A stretch of DNA of 64,000 nucleotides from an uncultured Fibrobacter sp. (GCF_947305105.1 NZ_CAMZCS010000001.1:124001-188000), one strand, 5' to 3'. Counted from the first letter of the stretch, positions 1 to 9,174 are shown. Numbers and translations: made by a program. The notes: a model not told the origin generated them from the letters alone.

Positions 1-183
1 CCTGCACAAGAACCATGTGGGGAAGATTCGATTCCCTGCCCGTTTGTCGATGAATTGTGGGTGTTGCCGGACGGGAGTGTGCAGCATTGTCCGAATCCGG
101 AGCGCCGTTATGGTAATCCGGCATCTCCTGCGGCTCGGTGTTCTCAGTGCTTGATGCGTTGCGCTCCGCGGAGCAAGTTCTGA
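1..183 (+). CDS. C-terminal end of a Cys-rich protein, possibly SPASM-like (partial)
   Basis: An open frame enters from the left edge and stops at TGA 181-183, giving the last 60 residues of a protein. The fragment has five cysteines, in the contexts EPCGED, IPCPF, QHCPN and CSQCLMRC, and a segment reading LWVLPDGSV. A 'V.PDGSV..C' strand followed by CxxC is typical of C-terminal SPASM/twitch domains of radical SAM enzymes, which bind auxiliary Fe-S clusters. That assignment is inference, because no CxxxCxxC radical SAM motif is in view. The gene converges on the acyl-CoA synthetase with only 3 bases between stop codons. Confidence 0.6.
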   Translation, partial: PAQEPCGEDSIPCPFVDELWVLPDGSVQHCPNPERRYGNPASPAARCSQCLMRCAPRSKF

Positions 184-186
184 CGG

Positions 187-1983
187 CTAGCTTTGCGGCT
201 CCTGCTCGTGGGGCTGCCCGTACATTTCCTCGATTTGTTCTGCGTACCGGGTCTCGGTGGCTTTCCTGCGGATTTTCAAGGTGGGTGTCAGGAGTCCAGA
301 TTCTATGGTGAGTTCGTCACCGATGAGCGTCCACCTGCGAATCTGTTCCCAGTGGTTCAACTTCTTGTTGATTTTCCCGATATGGCGGTTGATGGCTTCG
401 CGGATGCGGTCGGATTGCATGGCCTTTTCGATTTCGAAATCTTCTTTGTGGACGCGAAGCAGGCGGCGAGCCCCTTCGGGGTTCAGGAATACCAGCGCCG
501 AGACGAACTTGCGGTCGTTCGCGATGACGAGGGCCTGTTCCACCACGGGGTGGCGGCTGATTTCCAGTTCGATGGGGTTCGGGCTCACGTATTTGCCCGT
601 ACTCGTTTTTAAAAGTTCCTTGAGGCGGCCTGTCAGGGAGAGGAATCCGTTGTCGTCGATAAATCCCTGGTCGCCGGTGCGGAAGTATCCATCTGGCGTG
701 AAGGCTTCGCTGTTCAGGTCAGGCCGGTTGTGGTACCCGGCAAAGACGCTGTCGCCTTTGACTAAAATTTCGTTGTTTTCCCCGATCTTGACGGAAAGGT
801 GGTCAAGCGGCTTGCCTACGGAACCGACTGACTGGTTATTTTCGCAGTTGGCGCTTACGACGGGCGAACATTCGGTAAGGCCGTATCCTTCGTAGACCGG
901 CAACCCGACGTTCAGCAAAAAGCGGCTGATACTCTTGTTGAGGGCGCTGCTGCCCGAAATAATCATCCTGAAATTGCCGCCGATGGCATCCCTCATCCTC
1001 TTGTACACGAGGCGGTCGTAGAAACGGCGCAACAGGCTCGGGCGCTTTTCGGGGTTCTCAATTTTGGCGATTTTCACGGCGCGCTTGATAATCCAGCTTT
1101 TGGGGCCGCGCGATTTGTCTGCTGCAATCGTGATGCTTTCGTAAACGCGTTCGAGGATTCTCGGTACGACAATCATGACCGTCGGCCGGATTTCTTTCAT
1201 CAGGACGGCCGCATTTTTGGGGCTGTCGGCGAAGTAGATGGGAATCCCGTTCAAGATATAGTAGTACACTGCCATTCGCTCGAAAACATGCGCGACCGGG
1301 AGAATGGTCAGTGCGACATCCTTCTTGCGGTTCAGCGGGAACAGCGGCAGAATGTTCTGGATTTGCGAGAGCATGTTCCTGTGCGTGAGTTCGACTCCCT
1401 TGGGCCGACCGGTGGAACCGCTCGTGTAGATGATGCTGAAAAGGTCGTCCGGCGCGATGGAGAACACCTGCGTCTTGATCCAGAGGGCAGATTCCGGCTT
1501 GTCGATAACTTTGAGCCCGTCCATGATCAGGGTGTCCCAGTAAACTCCGTTGGGCGGGAGTTCGGTGCCCGTATCTAGCTGGATGATGGCCTTGAAGCGG
1601 GGGAGCAGGGCCTGTAACGGGGCGTCAAGTTGAGCGATGTTCTCGATGATGAGAACCTGCACGTTGGCGTCGTCGCACTGGAACTGGAAATTTTCGGAAG
1701 AAATGTTCGGGAACAGCGGCACCACCATGGCGTGGTTAATCTGTGTCGCGATGTCGGCTAGGAGCCAGTATACGGAACTGGGCGCGATGATGCCGATGCT
1801 TTCGCCAGCAATGATTCCGCGGTCCCTGAGGGCGAGCGCGATGGCGGTTGCGTCACGCCTCAGTTTAGACCTGGAAAAGTGGACCCATTGGTCGCCATTT
1901 CTCTGGAACCAGCCGCCGAAATCCGAGCGGTCGCAGTTTGTGAAAAACATCGAAGCGAGAGATGTAAACTGAAGCGGTTCCAT
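187..1983 (-). CDS. AMP-forming long-chain acyl-CoA synthetase family protein
   Basis: The 598-residue product belongs to the ANL adenylate-forming superfamily and probably activates a fatty acid to acyl-AMP and then acyl-CoA at the inner face of the membrane. The phosphate-binding loop IYTSGSTGRPKG is at about residues 185-196. YEGYGLTECSP (adenine-binding), YFRTGDQG (ribose-binding Asp) and a C-terminal lid with the hinge GRLKELLKTSTGKYVSP follow in the usual order. Length fits the long-chain (FadD15/FAA-like) subgroup. No Shine-Dalgarno sequence is visible; a TATTTT hexamer sits 7 bases before the ATG, suggesting a leaderless transcript. The exact acyl substrate cannot be read from sequence. 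Confidence 0.9.
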   Translation of the reverse strand: MEPLQFTSLASMFFTNCDRSDFGGWFQRNGDQWVHFSRSKLRRDATAIALALRDRGIIAGESIGIIAPSSVYWLLADIATQINHAMVVPLFPNISSENFQFQCDDANVQVLIIENIAQLDAPLQALLPRFKAIIQLDTGTELPPNGVYWDTLIMDGLKVIDKPESALWIKTQVFSIAPDDLFSIIYTSGSTGRPKGVELTHRNMLSQIQNILPLFPLNRKKDVALTILPVAHVFERMAVYYYILNGIPIYFADSPKNAAVLMKEIRPTVMIVVPRILERVYESITIAADKSRGPKSWIIKRAVKIAKIENPEKRPSLLRRFYDRLVYKRMRDAIGGNFRMIISGSSALNKSISRFLLNVGLPVYEGYGLTECSPVVSANCENNQSVGSVGKPLDHLSVKIGENNEILVKGDSVFAGYHNRPDLNSEAFTPDGYFRTGDQGFIDDNGFLSLTGRLKELLKTSTGKYVSPNPIELEISRHPVVEQALVIANDRKFVSALVFLNPEGARRLLRVHKEDFEIEKAMQSDRIREAINRHIGKINKKLNHWEQIRRWTLIGDELTIESGLLTPTLKIRRKATETRYAEQIEEMYGQPHEQEPQS

Positions 1984-1988
1984 GTAAA

Positions 1989-1996
1989 TGAAAATA
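1989..1996 (-). promoter_or_regulatory. Candidate -10/-7 element for the acyl-CoA synthetase gene
   Basis: Read on the minus strand, TATTTTCA lies here and exactly 7 bases separate TATTTT from the ATG. This places the expected transcription start at or near the start codon. No clear upstream TTTG or TTGACA partner was found, so this is a motif-based guess. Confidence 0.35.
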
Positions 1997-2119
1997 ACAT
2001 TCTAAACGGCTCATGGAACGAAAAAAAAGGAAATTTTTTCTACAAAAAAGTCCCAAAATACGAATTTCTCAAAGAATCGCCCCCTGTTGGAGTAAACAGT
2101 AGACGGTAGAAAGTAAATC

Positions 2120-2280
2120 CTCACAACTGATAACTCATAACTGATAACTGATAACTCACAACTGACAACTCACAACTCATAACTGACAACTCATAACTCA
2201 CAACTGACAACTCACAACTGACAACTCACAACTCATAACTGATAACTGACAACTCACAACTGATAACTCACAACTGATAA
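2120..2280. repeat. Array of 23 perfect-length heptanucleotide repeats, CTSAYAA
   Basis: Exactly 161 bases form 23 consecutive 7-bp units with no insertion or deletion. Only two positions vary (C/G at position 3, T/C at position 5), giving four unit types: CTCACAA (8 copies), CTGATAA (6), CTCATAA (4) and CTGACAA (5). The array ends at base 2280, directly against the TAG stop of tgt (CTA on this strand at 2281-2283). It fills most of the 297-base gap between tgt and the acyl-CoA synthetase gene; nothing else was recognised there. It resembles the short tandemly repeated heptamers known from filamentous cyanobacteria. Confidence 0.97.
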
Positions 2281-3561
<1,281 letters not shown>

Positions 3562-3682
3562 TGTTGTCAATTTATCCATGAATATTGTCGGTTCGCACTA
3601 AAAGTGGTCTTTTTTTGGGGATAGTTTAATAGTGGTGTTTGTATGGGTCCGGGAAAAACCGAGTGAATGGAGATGTTGTTAT

Positions 3683-5842
3683 ATGAAAAGATGGGAAAAA
3701 ATGGCCCTTGCGGCTACTTTCGGGTTGGTAGCATCTGTTTTTGCAGACAACCCTATCTCAAATTATCACTTTCTGGCGGACCCGGCGGCGTTCGGCACAG
3801 ATGATGAGTTCTTTATCCTCACGGATACGGACGATGAATGCCCCAATACGGGCGAAAACGATTATACCATCCGAGCCCTTTACATCCTCAGTTCTAAGGA
3901 TATGAAGAACTGGACGGATCATGGTATGGTTCTCCGCTATAATCGTGAAGTCTCTTATATCCAGAACATTTGGGCTCCGGGTATTGCCGTTGACAGCGGC
4001 GTGTTCTACTTGATATACCCGAATGGCGGTAGTGGTGTGGGCATTGTGTCTTCCAAGAACGTGGCCGGCCCCTATATCGATCCGGTGGGTAAGCTCCTCG
4101 TGGGTAATGGTGGCGTTACGGACTGCGACGGCATCTCGTGGTGTTTTGACCCTGCCATTTTCATTGACTATGACGATGATGGGAACCGAAAGGCTTACAT
4201 GACTTTTGGCGGTGGTAGTGGCGGAAGCCGCGGTTACGGCAACAACTTCGACTTGATTGAATTCAGCAAACTTACGCACGAGAAGGTGGAACTGAATACC
4301 TCTACGAAGACGGCGCTCAAGGGGGCTGACAAGTCCTTCGAAGCTTCTTATTTGCACAAGAGGAATGGCATCTACTACCTGAGTTACAACGACCAGAGCC
4401 AGAACATCAGCTATGCGACTTCCAAGAACATCAAGGGCCCCTATACCTACCAGGGCGTCGTGATCGACAACCCCTCGAAGATTAACGGCAAGGGCGGCAA
4501 CAACCACCACGGCATTGCAAAGTTCAAGGACAAGTGGTATGCGGTTTATCATGACCGTCGCCTTGTGATGTCTTCTGAAAAGCCGAAGCTCACCAACGGG
4601 CAAGATGCTTCCACGACGGGTAACCACCGCAGCACGAGTATCGACGAATTGACTTGGAACGGCGACAAGATGAATACCGTGAAATTCACGGATGCGGGCC
4701 CGGCGCAGATTGCCGATTTCGACCCGTACCAGCCCTACAAGGCTATCACGAGTTCCAAGCAGCGTAACATCCGTAGCCGTACCGACTACACCAAGGGCCA
4801 GCCGGTGGTCCATGTGCTGACTCCGCTTGCCTCCAAGGAATCCTGGATTCGCGTGTCCGGTGTTGATTTCGGTGCGGGGGCCAAGTCTTTCCGCGTGACT
4901 GCCGCAAGCGTTGCTGACGGCAACAAGGTCGAAATCCATGCGGGTAGCGTTTCCGGTACGCTGGCTGGCACTTGCGAACTCAAGAATACAGGTGGCTGGA
5001 ATTCTTACGAAGACAATGAATGTGAAGTCACTGGACTTTCCGGCGTTGTCGACCAGTTGTTCCTCGTGTTCAAGGGCTCCAAGGATTCGACTATGGGCTT
5101 GATTGAATGGGAATTCGCTGGCGAGGGTGGCTCTTCTTCGACTACGCAGACACCTCATGGCGGTGTTGCTGCAAAGATTCCGGGCAAGATTGAAGTGGAA
5201 AATTACGATGACGGCGGTACCCGTCACGCATACAACGATGCCGATGCGGAAAACCAGGGTGATGCCAATGTCCGCACGGACGAGGGCGTGGACTTGGTGG
5301 CCGGTGGCACTGGCGTCGCAGTCGGTTATACCAAGGCCGATGAATGGATTGAATTCACCGTCAACGTTGAAGAAGATGGCGAATATCCGATTAAGGCTTA
5401 CGCTTCTTCCGGTGCCGAGAACTCCAGCTTCTGCTTCCTTGTGGATGGCAAGGCTGTGGGCGATACCGTGAAGATGCAGAAGACGGGCGAAGATTGGAGC
5501 GTTTACGAAGAAGTCTCTGCTGGCAAGGCTACGCTGACCAAGGGCCCGCACGAAATCCGCCTCGCCATTACGGGCGACAACGTGAACGTGGACTGGTTCT
5601 CCTTTGGCGAAGTCAAGGCGGAGCCGTCGGATCCGTTGAAAGTTGCTGGGCAGGCCAAGTTCCATTATAACGAACCGATGTCCTACCAGGTATTTAGTTT
5701 GACGGGAGCCATGCTTGGGACTGTTGATTTGACCCGCATGGATGCCCAGACTGCGCTTAAGGCTGCCGGGTTCAAGAAGGGCATCTACATGCTCAAGCAG
5801 GCTCAGGGTTCCAAGAAATTCCTGGTCAACACGACCAAGTAA
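3683..5842 (+). CDS. Secreted GH43 glycoside hydrolase with two CBM6 modules
   Basis: The 719-residue protein is probably a secreted arabinofuranosidase, xylosidase or related hemicellulase. A signal peptide covers about residues 1-21. The five-bladed GH43 domain follows, with the catalytic base in LADPAAF (Asp33), the pKa-modulating Asp in CFDPAIFID (about 155) and the general acid in FEASYLHKRNG (about 216). Two CBM6-type beta-sandwiches follow, at about 360-495 and 505-645, the second opening with the typical IPGKIEVENYDDGG. The last 55 residues (VFSLTGAML to KKFLVNTTK) resemble a C-terminal sorting or anchoring domain. The start ATG has GGAG 10 bases upstream; an earlier in-frame GTG at 3632 is less likely. 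The exact substrate is not determinable. Confidence 0.93.
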   Translation: MKRWEKMALAATFGLVASVFADNPISNYHFLADPAAFGTDDEFFILTDTDDECPNTGENDYTIRALYILSSKDMKNWTDHGMVLRYNREVSYIQNIWAPGIAVDSGVFYLIYPNGGSGVGIVSSKNVAGPYIDPVGKLLVGNGGVTDCDGISWCFDPAIFIDYDDDGNRKAYMTFGGGSGGSRGYGNNFDLIEFSKLTHEKVELNTSTKTALKGADKSFEASYLHKRNGIYYLSYNDQSQNISYATSKNIKGPYTYQGVVIDNPSKINGKGGNNHHGIAKFKDKWYAVYHDRRLVMSSEKPKLTNGQDASTTGNHRSTSIDELTWNGDKMNTVKFTDAGPAQIADFDPYQPYKAITSSKQRNIRSRTDYTKGQPVVHVLTPLASKESWIRVSGVDFGAGAKSFRVTAASVADGNKVEIHAGSVSGTLAGTCELKNTGGWNSYEDNECEVTGLSGVVDQLFLVFKGSKDSTMGLIEWEFAGEGGSSSTTQTPHGGVAAKIPGKIEVENYDDGGTRHAYNDADAENQGDANVRTDEGVDLVAGGTGVAVGYTKADEWIEFTVNVEEDGEYPIKAYASSGAENSSFCFLVDGKAVGDTVKMQKTGEDWSVYEEVSAGKATLTKGPHEIRLAITGDNVNVDWFSFGEVKAEPSDPLKVAGQAKFHYNEPMSYQVFSLTGAMLGTVDLTRMDAQTALKAAGFKKGIYMLKQAQGSKKFLVNTTK

Positions 5843-5866
5843 TCTTTACGTCCTTTTGTCTCCCCG

Positions 5867-5898
5867 CCCCGGACTCCGGTCCGGGGCTTTCCTGTTTT
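5867..5898 (+). terminator. Rho-independent terminator of the GH43 gene
   Basis: A perfect 8-bp stem, CCCCGGAC with GTCCGGGG, closes a TCCG loop 24 bases after the GH43 stop. It is followed by a T-rich stretch (CTTTCCTGTTTT). Confidence 0.85.
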
Positions 5899-5900
5899 GA

Positions 5901-5934
5901 GGGAAAAAGAAAACCCGGCTTTTCAGCCGGGTTT
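5901..5934 (-). terminator. Terminator of tRNA-Leu copy 1
   Basis: AAACCCGGCT and AGCCGGGTTT form a perfect 10-bp stem around TTTC. On the minus strand it is followed by a T-rich run and lies 4 bases beyond the tRNA 3' end. The shape could also stop plus-strand transcripts. Confidence 0.85.
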
Positions 5935-5938
5935 CTTC

Positions 5939-6022
5939 TGCGGTCGGACAGACTTGAACTGTCATGGGATCGCTCCCACTAGCACCTCAAGCTAGCGTGT
6001 CTACCAATTCCACCACGACCGC
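5939..6022 (-). tRNA. tRNA-Leu, anticodon GAG (copy 1)
   Basis: On the minus strand the sequence begins GCGGTCG and ends CGACCGC, forming the acceptor stem, with A as the discriminator base. The anticodon arm is CTAGC-TTGAGGT-GCTAG, so the anticodon is GAG and reads CUC and CUU. The long variable arm (TGGGAGCGATCCCA) is the class II feature expected for leucine. The T arm contains TTCAAGT. The 3' CCA is not encoded (GAA follows the discriminator). The 83 bases are identical to those of copy 2 at 7800-7883. Confidence 0.97.
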
Positions 6023-6044
6023 GTGGTCCTTAGCGGAACGGAGA

Positions 6045-6075
6045 CAAATTTAGTTTAAAAGGATGGCCTTGTAAA
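6045..6075 (-). promoter_or_regulatory. Promoter of tRNA-Leu copy 1
   Basis: On the minus strand TTTA is separated by 19 bases from TAAATTTG. This matches the Bacteroidota-type consensus TTTG-N19-21-TAnnTTTG except for one base. It also reads as TTTACA-N17-TAAATT. The expected start gives a leader of roughly 18 bases before the tRNA. The rest of 6023-6303 shows no gene. Confidence 0.55.
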
Positions 6076-6260
6076 GGGGAGGGGGGGAATTTTTTTTGAA
6101 AAAAACAGGAAAAACAAATATTTAAGGCTTATTTAGAAATGATGCGGGATGGGACGCTCCCATTCTAGAGACGTTATCCAGTTTTCATTATACCTAATCG
6201 GATATCTCGCTATATGTAAGGATTTGCTAGGCTGTTCTTGCTTGAAACTCAACGCTATCA

Positions 6261-6309
6261 GCTATGAGCAATGAGGTGTGTGTATTTACTCATGGCTCAT
6301 AGCTCACAG
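6261..6309. repeat. Heptanucleotide units at the 3' end of murD
   Basis: Two units (GCTATGA, GCAATGA) at 6261-6274 and three inverted units (CTCATGG, CTCATAG, CTCACAG) at 6289-6309 lie in opposite orientation. The third unit contains the TGA stop codon of murD (TCA on this strand, 6304-6306), and the next 7 bases, which encode the last residues, continue the period less exactly. Confidence 0.8.
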
Positions 6310-7656
6310 CTCGGCGACCAGCTTGTCGAACACCTGGCCACGGACTTTATAGTTCTTGAATAGGCCAAAGCTGGCGCAGGCGGGGCTCATGATGACCGTT
6401 CCGCCCTTGCCGATGGCAAGGCTGTCGGCAAACGCTTCTTCTAAAGTGGGGAAGATGTTCGCAGGAATCTGGAGCCCGGCCTGCTGGAGCGACTCAAGCA
6501 TGCGTTGCGCGGTCGCGCCGATGAGCGCAATGCGCTTGAGGTTCGGGCGGTCGTTCACGAGGATTTTCGAAAGCTCGGTGAAGTCGGCGTTCTTCTCGGA
6601 GCCGCCGAGGATGAGCGCGAAGGGGCGCTTCATGCTCGCCGTGGCGGCGATCGTCGCGTCGGGGCGGGTGGCGTAGCTGTCGTTGTAGAACTCGATGCCG
6701 TTCTTTTCGCCCTTGAATTCCATGCGGAAGGGGAGCGTCTCGTAGCTCTTGAGGGCTTCGAAAGCGTCGGCAACCTTGATGCCCAGCGCCTTCACGGCGA
6801 GGGTCGCCGCCGCCATGTTCTCGAGCTGGTAGATGCCGCGTACCTTGCAGTCTGCAAGGAATAGCTTTTCGTCGTCGATGGCGAGGGTGGCGCCGTCGAT
6901 AACGGCGTCTCCGTCGCCAAAGTTCGGCCCATCAGCGAGCGTGATGGCATACTTGGTCGTGGCCGGGCTCTCGGCGGCGATCTTCGCCGTCGGAGCTGCG
7001 TCTTTTAAAAAGACGCAGGTGCCGCTGCGTTTCTGCCAGCGCACAAGGTTCGCCTTTGCATCGCGGTACTCCTCGACACTCTTGTGCCAGTCCAGGTGTT
7101 CTGTCGAAACGCGCAGCACCACGGCCACGTCGGGCGACAGGGAAAGCGTCATCAGCTGGAAGCTCGAAAGCTCGAGGATGCTCACGCGGTCGTTCGGTTC
7201 GTTTTCTAGCAGATCAAGTGCCGGCACGCCGAAGTTGCCGCCAATCTCGTTGCTCACGCCGCATTTTGTAAGGATGTGGCTGATCATGCTCACGGTGGAA
7301 CCCTTGCCGAGCGTACCCGTAACGCCTACAACTTTCTTTGATTTAGTTTGTTCTAAAAACAATTGAATCTGGCTCGTCATGAGCCCGCCGTTCATCTGGA
7401 ACTTGAACAGTTCCTGGCTCATCGGGTACACGCCTGCCGAGCGTACCACGGTCACGCAGTCCTTGAGACCGTCCATGTAGTTGTCGCCGCTGAACGTCTT
7501 CACGTTTACGCCAGCGGGCACTTTCGGCAAACTGACCGGGTTCTTGTCCATCACGACAATGTCCTTGATTCCGTTACGGACAAGGTAGTTGAACGTGCTC
7601 TGGCCTTCGACGCCAAAGCCCAAAACGCCAACAGGGGCGACAATAGAATTCTGCAT
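6304..7656 (-). CDS. murD: UDP-N-acetylmuramoyl-L-alanine--D-glutamate ligase (divergent MurD)
   Basis: The 450-residue cytoplasmic enzyme adds D-Glu to UDP-MurNAc-L-Ala in peptidoglycan synthesis. The N-terminal Rossmann domain starts GVLGFGVEGQST. The central ATPase domain has VTGTLGKGSTVSMI and the C-terminal domain NDSYATRPDAT, LILGGSEKNADF and SPACASFGLFKNYKVRG. Two points are unusual: the P-loop has the one-residue-longer GxxGKGST form typical of folylpolyglutamate synthase, and the NDSKAT motif has Tyr instead of Lys. The start MQNSIV has GAGG 9 bases upstream; an in-frame start 10 codons earlier is rejected. The gene lies between two tRNA-Leu copies with heptad arrays at both ends. 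Confidence 0.88.
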   Translation of the reverse strand: MQNSIVAPVGVLGFGVEGQSTFNYLVRNGIKDIVVMDKNPVSLPKVPAGVNVKTFSGDNYMDGLKDCVTVVRSAGVYPMSQELFKFQMNGGLMTSQIQLFLEQTKSKKVVGVTGTLGKGSTVSMISHILTKCGVSNEIGGNFGVPALDLLENEPNDRVSILELSSFQLMTLSLSPDVAVVLRVSTEHLDWHKSVEEYRDAKANLVRWQKRSGTCVFLKDAAPTAKIAAESPATTKYAITLADGPNFGDGDAVIDGATLAIDDEKLFLADCKVRGIYQLENMAAATLAVKALGIKVADAFEALKSYETLPFRMEFKGEKNGIEFYNDSYATRPDATIAATASMKRPFALILGGSEKNADFTELSKILVNDRPNLKRIALIGATAQRMLESLQQAGLQIPANIFPTLEEAFADSLAIGKGGTVIMSPACASFGLFKNYKVRGQVFDKLVAEL

Positions 7657-7687
7657 GATAAAAAACCTCGGGGGATAATATAGCAAT

Positions 7688-7757
7688 GGGGCTCGAGGCT
7701 CGAGGCACGAGGCTCGGAGCCCTCTGCTAGCCTCTAGCCCCTAGATCCTAGCCTCTA
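7688..7757. repeat. Array of 10 heptanucleotides upstream of murD
   Basis: Ten contiguous 7-bp units change gradually from GGGGCTC/GAGGCTC/GAGGCAC types to GCCTCTA/GCCCCTA/GATCCTA types. The array lies between the murD start codon (7656) and the tRNA terminator. The CTAG-type units recur at 14496-14544 and 15464-15498. Confidence 0.9.
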
Positions 7758-7760
7758 AAC

Positions 7761-7791
7761 AAAAATCCACCCCGCTTATTAGCAGGGCGGA
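7761..7791 (-). terminator. Terminator of tRNA-Leu copy 2 and the tpiA-secG unit
   Basis: On the minus strand, TCCGCCCTGCT pairs with AAGCGGGGTGGA (11 pairs including two G-U) and is followed by TTTTTG. It begins 9 bases after the tRNA 3' end. Confidence 0.75.
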
Positions 7792-7799
7792 CTTCAATA

Positions 7800-7883
7800 T
7801 GCGGTCGGACAGACTTGAACTGTCATGGGATCGCTCCCACTAGCACCTCAAGCTAGCGTGTCTACCAATTCCACCACGACCGC
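7800..7883 (-). tRNA. tRNA-Leu, anticodon GAG (copy 2)
   Basis: The 83 bases from 7801 to 7883 are identical to copy 1, again with discriminator A and no encoded CCA (TTG follows). It starts 36 bases after the secG stop on the same strand with no obvious promoter between, so it is probably cut from a tpiA-secG-tRNA transcript. Confidence 0.97.
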
Positions 7884-7919
7884 AGAACTTATCCCAGCGA
7901 AAAAACTGGGATGAAAGTT

Positions 7920-8315
7920 TTACTTGGCTTCTCCGGCCGGGACTTCGGTTGCCGGTGCCGGAGCTTCAGCTGCCGGAGCGGTGAAGTTACCCGGGAGTGC
8001 CGGTGCCGGAGCGTTCTGCTGCTGGGCAGCAGATTCGCGAGTAGCCTTCTGCATGGCAGATTCTTCCACGGTGCGGTCCTGCTTGGCCGTGATGAGGCCG
8101 AGGGCGAAAACCACGAGGAAGAAAACCACGGCGACGCCACGAGTCAGCTTCTGGATGAAGGTCGCAGCACCTGCGGTGGAGAATGCAGATTGAGAAGTCA
8201 TGCCACCGAGACCTGCGAGGCCACCCATCTTGTCGTTCTGCATGAGAACGAGCAACATGAGGAACAAGCACAGGAAAACGTGAATGACGATCAGAATCCA
8301 AAAGAGAGTTGTCAT
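7920..8315 (-). CDS. secG: Preprotein translocase subunit SecG
   Basis: The 131-residue protein has two hydrophobic helices (about residues 3-23 and 57-76). They flank a loop containing LVLMQNDKMGGLAGLGG, which fits the SecG signature of the SecYEG channel. It should sit in the inner membrane and assist SecA-driven export. The last 45 residues are an Ala/Pro-rich tail (APAPALPG, PAPATEVP), longer than in E. coli SecG. AAGGA lies 9 bases before the ATG. It follows tpiA by 27 bases on the same strand, so the two genes probably form one transcript that also carries tRNA-Leu copy 2. Confidence 0.92.
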   Translation of the reverse strand: MTTLFWILIVIHVFLCLFLMLLVLMQNDKMGGLAGLGGMTSQSAFSTAGAATFIQKLTRGVAVVFFLVVFALGLITAKQDRTVEESAMQKATRESAAQQQNAPAPALPGNFTAPAAEAPAPATEVPAGEAK

Positions 8316-8342
8316 GGTGACGATTCCTTGGTTGGTTGAAAA

Positions 8343-9104
8343 TTACTTAGCTTCGGCAGCGTCGATGATTTCCTTGAAGGTGTTGGCCTTGAGACCTGCA
8401 CCGCCAATGAGACCGCCGTCGATGTCCTTCTGGGCGAGGAGGCCGGCAGCGTTGGCGCCCTTCATGGAGCCACCGTACTGGATGCGCATGCCTTCGGCAA
8501 CGGCTTCGCCGTAGATTTCCTTGACCACGGAGCGGACGTAGGCCTGAGTGTCCTGAGCCTGTTCGTCGGTGGCCGTCACGCCGGTACCGATAGCCCAGAC
8601 CGGTTCGTAGGCGAGCACGCACTTGGCAGCGTCTTCGGCAGAGACGTCCTTGAAGGCGCCCTTGACCTGGAGGCCGAGAACTTCCTTGAGGATGCCGCCG
8701 TTGCGCTGGTCAAGAGTTTCACCGATGCAGATGATCGGCTTCAGACCGGCCTCGAGGGTCTTCTTGACCTTGAGGTTCACGGTTTCTTCCGTTTCGTGGA
8801 AGTACTGGCGCTGTTCGGAGTGACCGATGATGATGTATTCGGCACCGATTTCCTTGACCATGTCGACAGAAACCTTACCAGTGTATGCGCCCTGGTCCTT
8901 CCAGTGGATGTCCTGGATGGCGAGCTTCACGTTGGTACCCTTGACGACGTCGGCAACCTTGGCAGCGGCGAGGTAGGTCGGGGCGATGACGACTTCGGTC
9001 TTCTTCACGTCCTTGGCGGCTTCCACGATATCCTTAGCGAGCTGAACGGATTCGCTAACGGTCTTATTCATCTTCCAGTTACCAGCAATGATGTACTGAC
9101 GCAT
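8343..9104 (-). CDS. tpiA: Triosephosphate isomerase
   Basis: The 253-residue cytoplasmic enzyme interconverts dihydroxyacetone phosphate and glyceraldehyde-3-phosphate in glycolysis. All catalytic landmarks are present: Asn/Lys in AGNWKMNK (residues 7-14), His in IIGHSEQRQYF, Glu in AYEPVWAIGTG and the phosphate-binding loop YGGSMKGANA. Length is normal. AAGGAG lies 6 bases before the ATG. It is the first gene of the tpiA-secG-tRNA-Leu unit. Confidence 0.98.
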   Translation of the reverse strand: MRQYIIAGNWKMNKTVSESVQLAKDIVEAAKDVKKTEVVIAPTYLAAAKVADVVKGTNVKLAIQDIHWKDQGAYTGKVSVDMVKEIGAEYIIIGHSEQRQYFHETEETVNLKVKKTLEAGLKPIICIGETLDQRNGGILKEVLGLQVKGAFKDVSAEDAAKCVLAYEPVWAIGTGVTATDEQAQDTQAYVRSVVKEIYGEAVAEGMRIQYGGSMKGANAAGLLAQKDIDGGLIGGAGLKANTFKEIIDAAEAK

Positions 9105-9141
9105 AATTGACTCCTTGAGAGGTTATAAAATTTAACGCGCG

Positions 9142-9172
9142 TAAATATAGAAAAAAAGGGCCCGCAATAAAA
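9142..9172 (-). promoter_or_regulatory. Possible promoter of tpiA
   Basis: On the minus strand TTTT is separated by 19 bases from TATATTTA, one mismatch in each half from TTTG-N19-21-TAnnTTTG. The predicted leader is about 35 bases. Confidence 0.3.
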
Positions 9173-9174
9173 GG

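Noticed and set aside
2120-2280. CRISPR array
   Set aside because: The unit is 7 bp with no spacers, and no cas genes are nearby.
3758-5665. 635-codon open frame antisense to the GH43 gene
   Set aside because: It is a shadow of a well-supported GH43-CBM6 gene, with no signal, motif or ribosome binding site of its own. GC-rich third positions on the coding strand explain the open antisense frame.
5939-7883. Integrated element using tRNA-Leu as attachment site, with murD as cargo
   Set aside because: There is no integrase, the second tRNA is complete rather than a 3' fragment, and murD is an essential core gene with similar base composition to its neighbours.
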